Shown here: positions 1 through 5,349 of the stretch, piece after piece
Position numbering within the stretch: the stretch's first letter is position 1
Layout: every line of letters starts with the position of its first letter
From: CAYYYG01 sp964490875
GTDB taxonomy: Bacteria > Patescibacteriota > Microgenomatia > UBA1406 > GWC2-37-13
Direction: 5' to 3'
NCBI GenBank assembly: GCA_964490875.1
Contig: CAZBEF010000027.1
Location: 1-5,383 of the forward strand
DNA length: 5,383 nucleotides
Notes under the pieces: generated by a model
The model's database searches: none
What the model was told of the DNA's origin: nothing
Seen by the model: only the letters and a program-made list of their open reading frames with translations
Position numbers and translations under genes: made by a program

Positions 1-786
1 GATGAACACAAAAAGTTTGTCGGAATCATAAGCGCCCGGAGAATTCTTACCCATATTTTGAAAATGGCAGAAAGCAACATGCCCATTAAATCAATTCTTC
101 GATCGAACAAACCTCTGAAAGCAGTTTATGAAGAAGAAAAGATTTCTAAAGCGCTCCATTTTTTCAAAGAAACAAAAATTTCGAAACTCATTGTCGTAAA
201 TAAAGACAATAAGCTTAAAGGAGTCTTAACTTTTTACGATTTGATTTCTCATCTGGCGACACCGAAGGAGCGCGAACACACTGGTGATCGAAAAGGAGTA
301 AAGACGCCATTTCTCAATTATCATGTCCGAAACTTCATGAAGACGTTAGTGTTAACATTGTCTGATAACTCTACAGTTGCCGATGCCGTAAAGCTTATTC
401 TGGACAAAAAAATTGGAAGCGTAGTGATTGTCGATAGAGATAATACTCCGGTTGATATAGTCACAACGAAAGATATCTTTAATTCCATGTTCCGCAAAAC
501 AAACACGGTAAACTTTCAGGTTATGACAAAAAATCTTTCTGCCGTCAGCAAATTAATTGTGCCGGTTTTCAACAATAAGTTTTTTAACATGATTGCAAAA
601 CGGAGAAATGTCCGGAAAGCAACCTTAATTGTTGAAGAGGAAAAAAAAGGAATGTTTAAAGTATTATTCTCCCTTATTCCAAAACGGGGTAAGCAGGAAG
701 TTATCAAGCGCGAAGGCCGTGATCTGACGAATGTCTTGTCAGATGTCAAAAAAACAGCCAAAGAGCTTGAAGGAAAAGAGAAGTAA
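1..786 (+). CDS. CBS-domain protein with C-terminal HPF/S30AE-like domain (5' end missing)
   Basis: The frame is open from base 1, so the gene begins outside the window. The TTG at 58 is an internal Leu codon and not a start. Of 261 visible residues, 6-19 (FVGIISARRILTHI) are the last strand and helix of one CBS motif. Residues about 28-85 and 105-163 are two complete CBS motifs, each ending in the usual strand plus D-[LI]-[IF] helix (GVLTFYDLISHL, PVDIVTTKDIFNSM). CBS pairs usually bind adenine nucleotides and act as regulatory sensors. Residues about 170-261 follow the beta-alpha-beta-beta-beta-alpha order of HPF/RaiA: NFQVMTKNLS, a helix, RKATLIVEEEKKG, MFKVLFSLIPKRG, then EVIKREGRDLTNVLSDVKK, like the 'EGEDLYAAID' helix of that family. 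Inference: a ribosome-binding module under nucleotide control. The CBS call is firm and the HPF call rests on pattern only. It converges on the glycosyltransferase gene with 3 bp between stops. Confidence 0.88.
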   Translation, partial: DEHKKFVGIISARRILTHILKMAESNMPIKSILRSNKPLKAVYEEEKISKALHFFKETKISKLIVVNKDNKLKGVLTFYDLISHLATPKEREHTGDRKGVKTPFLNYHVRNFMKTLVLTLSDNSTVADAVKLILDKKIGSVVIVDRDNTPVDIVTTKDIFNSMFRKTNTVNFQVMTKNLSAVSKLIVPVFNNKFFNMIAKRRNVRKATLIVEEEKKGMFKVLFSLIPKRGKQEVIKREGRDLTNVLSDVKKTAKELEGKEK

Positions 787-789
787 GAT

Positions 790-2592
790 TTATATTTTCT
801 TGAAGATCATTATTTTCGGATGATCGTATACGGTAAACGATTCATCCGCAGAATCATCTGGAATTTGAATGTTCCATGTTCCAATCTGCAGCTTGGGGTA
901 GCTGGTGAATTCTGCGGCTTTCCTAAATCCTAAATCACCACTAAATAATTTTCTGTAATATTCTGCAGTTTGTTCGTAACATCTCCCTGGCGGAAGTTTT
1001 TTACAATCAGTAAGTTTCATAAGCGGCGTATACAATCGGTTGCTGGCAATGACAATATAATCTGTTTCCTGAAGCAGGCCGTTCAACCGCTGCCATTTTT
1101 CGGGTGTATCCGGATCATATAAAGTTAATTCTTTAACATCATATGAATTCTGATGAATAGGCAAGGGGAGCCGGTCATCCCAGTGTTCAACAGCAACCGC
1201 AGATCCTGGGCGAATATGATAAAACATCCAGTCCGATGCAGCTATTCGGGTATGTTCGCTTCTATAAATCTGCTCAAACATTAGTGTCCACACAACCGCG
1301 CCGATTAATAGCACCATCGCAAATCCGTTCACAAATGGCTTCATCCGTATCTGCATTATTGTCGGTTTATTTTTTGTCTTATGGTAGTAGGTAAGGAATT
1401 CATCAAGCGCGAAACCACCTAAAACACACAGCGGTGCATACAAAGGCAGCATATAGCGCATAAATTTAACAGCGGAGCGTCCTAATATTAAGAAATAGAA
1501 AAGATAGAATAATAAGTAAATCGTCATCAACACCGCATAATAGGGAGTCAGGCCGTTATCATTATGAACCTGATATTTCACATTTCTTCTTCTTATCAGA
1601 ACATTCAATAACGATTGTATCGATTTCTTAATTCCGCCTAGTTTTTCTATAAATTTTTTAATTGTCAGAATGTAAAGCGCGAAACCCAGCATCGCAATTG
1701 TTGAAATAAATGGTCCAAGCCCCCACAAGAAAATATTCTTCATGTAGTAAAGGTATGGAGTTGTCTTCACATATTGCAAGGTATACGGGAAAATAAATGG
1801 GTCCGAATTCATCTTTGTCTGCAGCGTTATATCATCAATCAGTTTGGGATTAAATAACCGCATCGGGTTTGCTAAAACTTCTGTCATCGTCACATTTTGG
1901 GCAAATGCATACGGCATGAAAAGGTAGGCAAATGCAGCAAACAGAAGTCCAAATGTTGCAATGCTAAAGATCGTTAACACTATATACTGTGTAATTTTCT
2001 GCTTTTTATGAGGCAGAAGCAATATCAATCCAATCGGCGCCAGTAAAATCACACCAGTTGCTTTTGTTGTCACTGCAGCAGCAGCGGCAACCGCAATAAA
2101 GAAAATCTTTTTCAGTGATGGCTGTTTTACATATCTTAAGATAAGATAGATCAGCAACGCCATTAAGAAATTGAGAAAGTTATCGACAATAAAAAAATGT
2201 GTATTCTGAATAGGGAAGAAAGCAATGGCGTATAAGAAAGCGCCGAATAATGCTGTCAGTTTCTTGTCGAAGATCAATTTCGATGTACGGTATACAAGAA
2301 TTAACGTAAATAGATCGAGTGTCACCGATATACTTCGTCCGATACTGAGCATGCCGTCATAATTGGCAACGTTTGTTGGTGTAAAGTTACTGATCAGCTG
2401 TGAAATTCCTTTTAATACATAAATAGGAAATGAACCATAATTAAAGAAGTCTGGATTCATCTGGCTAAAAAACTGAATCCGGTCGGCAACCATAATGAGC
2501 ATCCGTTCATCGGGGTGAAGGTGACAGCCCTGGTCCCAATTAATGCCGTACCAGCGGAGAATCAATCCGAGAATAACTATGAATATGATCAT
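790..2592 (-). CDS. PMT-like (GT-C fold) membrane glycosyltransferase
   Basis: A 600-residue polytopic membrane protein of the dolichyl-phosphate-mannose mannosyltransferase/ArnT type. These enzymes take a sugar from a polyprenyl-phosphate carrier on the outer face of the membrane. The first helix (about 1-17) is followed by an external loop with HPDERM, where Asp28-Glu29 match the acidic catalytic pair of the family. About ten further helices can be seen (roughly 84-105, 112-128, 135-153, 162-194 as two, 203-226, 287-312, 351-371, 381-400, 420-438). The motifs QNTHFFIVDNF (129-139), TKATG (176-180) and KFMRYMLPLY (376-385) fit conserved positions. The soluble tail (about 440-600) has EHWDDRLPLP and ADESFTVYDHPK, seen in Microgenomates and Chloroflexi relatives. 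Cys530 and Cys538 could form a disulfide outside. The ATG follows the epimerase stop after 1 base (TAATATG). No start codon lies between it and an in-frame TAG upstream. Last gene of the operon; acceptor and sugar unknown. Confidence 0.88.
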   Translation of the reverse strand: MIIFIVILGLILRWYGINWDQGCHLHPDERMLIMVADRIQFFSQMNPDFFNYGSFPIYVLKGISQLISNFTPTNVANYDGMLSIGRSISVTLDLFTLILVYRTSKLIFDKKLTALFGAFLYAIAFFPIQNTHFFIVDNFLNFLMALLIYLILRYVKQPSLKKIFFIAVAAAAAVTTKATGVILLAPIGLILLLPHKKQKITQYIVLTIFSIATFGLLFAAFAYLFMPYAFAQNVTMTEVLANPMRLFNPKLIDDITLQTKMNSDPFIFPYTLQYVKTTPYLYYMKNIFLWGLGPFISTIAMLGFALYILTIKKFIEKLGGIKKSIQSLLNVLIRRRNVKYQVHNDNGLTPYYAVLMTIYLLFYLFYFLILGRSAVKFMRYMLPLYAPLCVLGGFALDEFLTYYHKTKNKPTIMQIRMKPFVNGFAMVLLIGAVVWTLMFEQIYRSEHTRIAASDWMFYHIRPGSAVAVEHWDDRLPLPIHQNSYDVKELTLYDPDTPEKWQRLNGLLQETDYIVIASNRLYTPLMKLTDCKKLPPGRCYEQTAEYYRKLFSGDLGFRKAAEFTSYPKLQIGTWNIQIPDDSADESFTVYDHPKIMIFKKI

Positions 2593-2593
2593 A

Positions 2594-3634
2594 TTACAAA
2601 AACTTCTTAAACAATCCTAAAATTCCCTGCTTCCAGCCAACCCGATGTGTCACACCGGCTTTCTTAGACTTCACTTCCTTATAATGTTTTAAATACCATT
2701 TATATGCTTTAATAAGCGCATCGCTATTGGAATATTTTGGTTTCCACCCCAGCGCTTTCTTGAGCTTTTCAATAGACACAAACGAATCTTTATCAGCTGT
2801 CTCATACACCCATTGGTAAAGGGGAGAGAGTCCTAACTTTTCAAACACATACAAAGATGTTTTAATCGGCCATGCCGGAGTAGGGAGAATCCGTGATTTA
2901 GATCCGGCGGCTTTAAATAATGCTGTCAGATCAGCCTTAACCGTATTAAATTCTTCCGCGCCAATGTTAAATGCTCCGTTTAAATTAGATGTGTTTTTTT
3001 CGGCAACCATCCATACTGCTTCAACCAGATCATCTACATCAAGTAGTTCATATCGATTGTTTCCGCTTCCCACAACTGGAATTTTTTTCCCATCATGAAT
3101 CCAGTCAAATAAAATTTCAAACACTCCCAGTCTTCCCGTTCCGACAAATGTTTTCGGCCGGATAATTGTCACATTCAATCCATCTTTCATAGCTTTTTCA
3201 CACCGTTTCTCGGCTTCTATTTTAGAAATGCCGTATGTACCAACACCAACCCGCGGATCGGTTTCTTCGATAGGATGTTTTTTGGGTACGCCGTACACCG
3301 CAGTAGAAGAAATATATATTACCCGTTTTACTTTATTTTTTAATGCAGAATCCAGAATGTTTTGAGTTCCCTCGATATTGGTAGAAAGAATGTCTTCTTT
3401 TTTCCACAAGGGGAGTGCAGCCGCAGTATGAATCACAAAGTCCTGTCCTTTCATGGCTTCATCGACAACTTTCTTGTCGCGGATATCGCCGTTTATAATA
3501 GTATATTTTCCTTTATATTCCTCTTTTGGAAATGGAGCAATATCAAGCAGCGTAAGCTGGGCCCCTTTTTTTTCGAAATAATTTGTTAAATGGTATCCAA
3601 AAAAACCTGCCGCACCGGTAATGAGTACTTTCAT
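2594..3634 (-). CDS. NAD-dependent epimerase/dehydratase (extended SDR)
   Basis: A 346-residue soluble Rossmann-fold enzyme of the extended short-chain dehydrogenase/reductase group, probably acting on a nucleotide sugar. From the chosen Met, strand 1 and the dinucleotide loop are KVLITGAAGFFG with glycines at 7, 10 and 13. Asp31 at the end of strand 2 (LTLLD) favours NAD over NADP. NGDIRD, HTAAALP and NIEGTQNIL follow. The catalytic set is YISSTAVYG (Ser109/Ser110) and Tyr134-x3-Lys138 in YGISK. RPKTFVGTGR and ELLDVDDLVEAV are typical of substrate-domain junctions in this family. ATG at 3634 is preferred because strand 1 begins at once. A TTG at 3649, touching the upstream stop, would add only MTLIH. 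It lies between a HAD gene and the membrane glycosyltransferase, which fits sugar-donor synthesis. Whether it is a 4-epimerase, dehydratase or reductase cannot be told, and 3-beta-HSD-like members share these motifs. Confidence 0.88.
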   Translation of the reverse strand: MKVLITGAAGFFGYHLTNYFEKKGAQLTLLDIAPFPKEEYKGKYTIINGDIRDKKVVDEAMKGQDFVIHTAAALPLWKKEDILSTNIEGTQNILDSALKNKVKRVIYISSTAVYGVPKKHPIEETDPRVGVGTYGISKIEAEKRCEKAMKDGLNVTIIRPKTFVGTGRLGVFEILFDWIHDGKKIPVVGSGNNRYELLDVDDLVEAVWMVAEKNTSNLNGAFNIGAEEFNTVKADLTALFKAAGSKSRILPTPAWPIKTSLYVFEKLGLSPLYQWVYETADKDSFVSIEKLKKALGWKPKYSNSDALIKAYKWYLKHYKEVKSKKAGVTHRVGWKQGILGLFKKFL

Positions 3635-3648
3635 ATGAATTAGTGTCA

Positions 3649-3654
3649 ATTATA
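3649..3654 (-). promoter_or_regulatory. Possible internal -10 box before the epimerase gene
   Basis: TATAAT on the minus strand overlaps the TAA stop of the HAD gene and ends 14 nt before the epimerase ATG at 3634. No good -35 hexamer lies at 16-18 bp. The last codons of the HAD gene (TTA TTA TAA) produce the box by themselves, so it may be chance. If active it would give the epimerase and glycosyltransferase genes a second short-leader transcript. Confidence 0.25.
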
Positions 3655-4234
3655 ATAATTTTTCCTTAAACGAATCGACTGCTTTTTTTAGCGAAGGAAA
3701 TTTATGATCATACGGAATATTTCTATCGAAGATATTATAGATCCAGTATACTTTCAATTTTGGATTGTGGCTGTTTAGCTTTGAATTAAGATGCTTTACG
3801 ATATCCCAGTTATCTTCTACAAATACATCAAGATTTAAATCGCGGACTAGTTTTTCCTTATATGTATGCGGCTGATCGTCGTTTTTATTGTAATACCATT
3901 CCTTAACAAAAGTATCAGCTTTTATTTTCTTCAGCCATTTTTCCAGATCTTTTTTTAAGAAGCTGTATCTTCCGGTTATTATGTAAACTTCTATTTCACC
4001 TTTTTTGGCAAGTTCCTGAATCGTATCAAATCCGGGAGCTACAAAAATACTCGACTTATGAAGTAAATACCATACATATTGCTCCCATTTTCTTTTTGGA
4101 ACTGTGAAGCTTACTTTTTTCTTATGCAGCAGAATTTTCTTGGCAAGTGCGGCTATCGGCCGGGCGATGCGGGCAGGATTGTACAAGATAACTCCATCTA
4201 AATCCAACCCAACACGTAAAGGCTTTTTTTGCAT
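3650..4234 (-). CDS. HAD-superfamily phosphatase, nucleotidase-like
   Basis: A 194-residue cytosolic HAD protein with all four motifs intact. Motif I is VGLDLDGVI (nucleophile Asp11, acid/base Asp13). Motif II is VYIITGR (Thr87), the motif III lysine lies in TYKEK (Lys126 or Lys128), and motif IV is FVEDNWD (Asp141, Asp144). A small helical cap sits between motifs I and II (about 20-75). The TGR and the FVEDN ending resemble the small group of 5'(3')-deoxyribonucleotidase-like and YqfW-like HAD proteins, so a nucleotide or sugar-phosphate monoester is a likely substrate. That is family inference. ATG at 4234 is chosen over ATG at 4315. The longer form would add 27 residues before the HAD strand 1, overlap the previous gene, and place the promoter at 4245-4275 inside the coding region. 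The stop TAA is 15 bp before the epimerase ATG. First gene of the likely three-gene operon. Confidence 0.8.
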   Translation of the reverse strand: MQKKPLRVGLDLDGVILYNPARIARPIAALAKKILLHKKKVSFTVPKRKWEQYVWYLLHKSSIFVAPGFDTIQELAKKGEIEVYIITGRYSFLKKDLEKWLKKIKADTFVKEWYYNKNDDQPHTYKEKLVRDLNLDVFVEDNWDIVKHLNSKLNSHNPKLKVYWIYNIFDRNIPYDHKFPSLKKAVDSFKEKLL

Positions 4235-4244
4235 ATATGTGAAG

Positions 4245-4275
4245 ATTATACAGGAGAACTTCGGCAAGTAGTCAA
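4245..4275 (-). promoter_or_regulatory. Sigma70-type promoter for the HAD-epimerase-glycosyltransferase operon
   Basis: On the minus strand TTGACT (4275-4270) and a perfect TATAAT (4250-4245) are separated by 19 bp, with TG directly before the -10 box. Only 10 nt separate TATAAT from the ATG at 4234, so transcription starting about 7 nt after the box would leave a leader of only a few bases. The -35 box contains the TGA stop of the upstream HAD-like gene. The spacer is longer than the ideal 17 bp, so strength is uncertain. Confidence 0.6.
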
Positions 4276-5054
4276 GAAATATATTGTCTAATCCGCTGAT
4301 TAAAATTTTCAGCATTTACGAATGGAATTCCGAAGACATACGGGTTGCTGGAACTGGAAATCAATTCGGCTTGTCGAGGTTCATTATCTATAACGTAAAT
4401 CGGAATATTTCCGAAACCTAGGCCAGCTAACATTGGCTGCAATTTCATAACAAGATTTTTTTTCCATAACAGGGTATACTCGTAATTTCTTGGAAATGGC
4501 GTTGAAATTCCATGAGAAAACATATCATTCCACTCAGGGTATAGTAAAAGAGGTATATCTCCAATGTCAGGGTAATAACGAGTTAATAATCTTTTTATAG
4601 TATTAAATTGTGTTTGTCTGCTGCCGCTTGCGATTCCAATCGAACGTATACCTGCATTCTCCAAATCTTGAATAATTCCCGGTAGGCGGGGGTCCTTAAT
4701 AGGATTTTCTATTTCCATATTATCCATCATGGCATTTACTTCATACTGTAAATCTTTTATTCCTTTATAAGTGAATAATTTGTTAACAGCTAGTGTAATA
4801 CTTGCTTCTGCCTCTGTATAGATATCATCAGGAATATCCATTTCATAACCGGTTCTTCTTTCGTAAAGCTCTTTTATTTTATTTAAGCGAACCCAAAAAT
4901 TATCTATAAGCGTATTATTCCAATCCCACAGCACAGCTGCTTTTCCACCTTTAAGACGAGCTTTCATTTGATCCATATAAAAAGCTATTTGAAATTCAGT
5001 TCTGGCATTTAACAAAGGGAGAATATCAGATATATTCTGTTCGGCTCGATTCAT
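4272..5054 (-). CDS. HAD-like protein with variant motif I (DWNNT)
   Basis: A 260-residue soluble protein. After an N-terminal helical stretch (1-38), VLWDWNNTLID (41-51) fits HAD motif I with Asp44 as nucleophile, but Asn46 stands where most phosphatases have the second Asp. A helical cap follows (about 55-120). SIGIASGS (138-145) fits motif II with Ser143, Lys198/Lys199 may supply motif III, and IYVIDNEPRQAE (219-230) fits motif IV around Asp223, without the usual downstream Asp at +4. DWNGTL variants do occur in HAD subgroups, so Asn46 does not prove loss of activity. Altered chemistry or a binding-only role is possible. ATG at 5054 has a TATAAT box ending 7 nt upstream and no Shine-Dalgarno sequence. 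The TGA stop sits inside the predicted -35 box of the next HAD gene, so the two genes are adjacent but the downstream one appears to have its own promoter. Substrate unknown. Confidence 0.75.
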   Translation of the reverse strand: MNRAEQNISDILPLLNARTEFQIAFYMDQMKARLKGGKAAVLWDWNNTLIDNFWVRLNKIKELYERRTGYEMDIPDDIYTEAEASITLAVNKLFTYKGIKDLQYEVNAMMDNMEIENPIKDPRLPGIIQDLENAGIRSIGIASGSRQTQFNTIKRLLTRYYPDIGDIPLLLYPEWNDMFSHGISTPFPRNYEYTLLWKKNLVMKLQPMLAGLGFGNIPIYVIDNEPRQAELISSSSNPYVFGIPFVNAENFNQRIRQYIS

Positions 5055-5061
5055 AGGGAGA

Positions 5062-5090
5062 ATTATACAGAATAAAGGAGAGTTTAGGAA
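5062..5090 (-). promoter_or_regulatory. Promoter giving a leaderless mRNA for the HAD-like gene
   Basis: A perfect TATAAT (5067-5062) preceded by TG lies 7 nt before the ATG at 5054 (box, TCTCCCT, ATG). A start site 7-8 nt after the box falls on or next to the A of ATG, so the mRNA would be leaderless. No Shine-Dalgarno sequence is present. The -35 region at 17 bp spacing (TTCCTA, 5090-5085) is a poor match, so the -10 box carries most of the evidence. Confidence 0.55.
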
Positions 5091-5114
5091 GTCAGAACAA
5101 TATCTTCCGTGCTG

Positions 5115-5180
5115 CTAGCGAAGCTTCATCATTCCCAGTACCAGTATGAAATAGAATAGAACTGCTGCTGTTTCTACCAT
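5115..5180 (-). CDS. Possible 21-residue single-helix membrane peptide
   Basis: An ATG-to-TAG frame encodes a peptide that starts MVETAAV, continues with an unbroken hydrophobic stretch (AAVLFYFILVLGMM, residues 5-18) and ends in basic KLR. That layout, an acidic residue near the N-terminus, one membrane-length helix and a positive C-terminus, is typical of bacterial small membrane proteins. A TATAAA box (5201-5196) lies 15 nt before the ATG. No Shine-Dalgarno sequence is visible, and another frame across the same bases is also open. It is upstream of, and codirectional with, the HAD-like gene. I recognise no family. A chance ORF of this length is quite possible. Confidence 0.2.
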   Translation of the reverse strand: MVETAAVLFYFILVLGMMKLR

Positions 5181-5282
5181 AGTTCAGTTCAATGGTTTAT
5201 AAATCTTTCTATTTTAGTGTAGTTTATAAGCAACAAAATAGCTTGACATATTAACAGACAGAAAATTGTCGGTTTAGGGCCT

Positions 5283-5349
5283 CATATCAATACATATAGA
5301 ATACATATGTAGTATTTCTTACACATACTGACCAGATATGAAGTATAAT
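5283..5349 (+). promoter_or_regulatory. AT-rich putative promoter/operator region for a rightward gene
   Basis: A TATAAT at 5344-5349 lies 14 nt before an ATG at 5364 that opens a frame (MKFNYF) running off the right edge. Upstream are CATAT at 5283, 5293 and 5304, then CATAC at 5324 and GATAT at 5335. Steps of 10, 11, 20 and 11 bp put them on one face of the helix. The 10-bp palindrome TACATATGTA (5302-5311) lies within this set. The best -35 candidate, TTACAC (5319-5324, 19-bp spacer), is weak. Role inferred. Confidence 0.3.

Noticed and set aside
58..60. TTG at 58 as the start of the CBS-domain gene
   Set aside because: The same frame is open to base 1 and encodes the end of a CBS motif (FVGIISARRILTHI) before it, so the real start is outside the window.
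321..761. Two frames on the minus strand within the CBS gene
   Set aside because: They are antisense shadows of a well-supported coding region and show no domain or ribosome binding site.
805..825. Inverted repeat GATCAT/ATGATC with a 9-nt loop, considered as an intrinsic terminator for the CBS gene
   Set aside because: The stem is short and AT-rich, no T-run follows on either strand, and it lies in the glycosyltransferase coding sequence.
3362..3589. 75-codon plus-strand frame inside the epimerase gene
   Set aside because: It is antisense to the conserved SDR core, and its Phe/Lys-rich composition reflects the reverse complement of the real gene.
4235..4315. 27-residue N-terminal extension of the canonical HAD protein from the ATG at 4315
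   Set aside because: It precedes HAD strand 1, overlaps the previous gene, and would put a perfect TATAAT inside the coding region. The ATG at 4234 fits both the fold and the promoter.
5092..5196. 34-codon open frame on the minus strand, ending with TGA at 5094-5092, that reads like the tail of a protein (for example NDEASLAARKILF)
   Set aside because: It has no ATG, GTG or TTG start and is bounded by a stop at 5199-5197. I recognise no family. It could be a gene remnant, but it could equally be chance.
5243..5248. TTGACA on the plus strand as a -35 box
   Set aside because: No TATAAT-like hexamer is found 16-19 bp downstream; the sequence there is TTGTCG.
5192..5254. 20-codon ATG frame on the plus strand
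   Set aside because: The composition is unremarkable, with no ribosome binding site and no recognisable feature. It is most likely random in AT-rich DNA.
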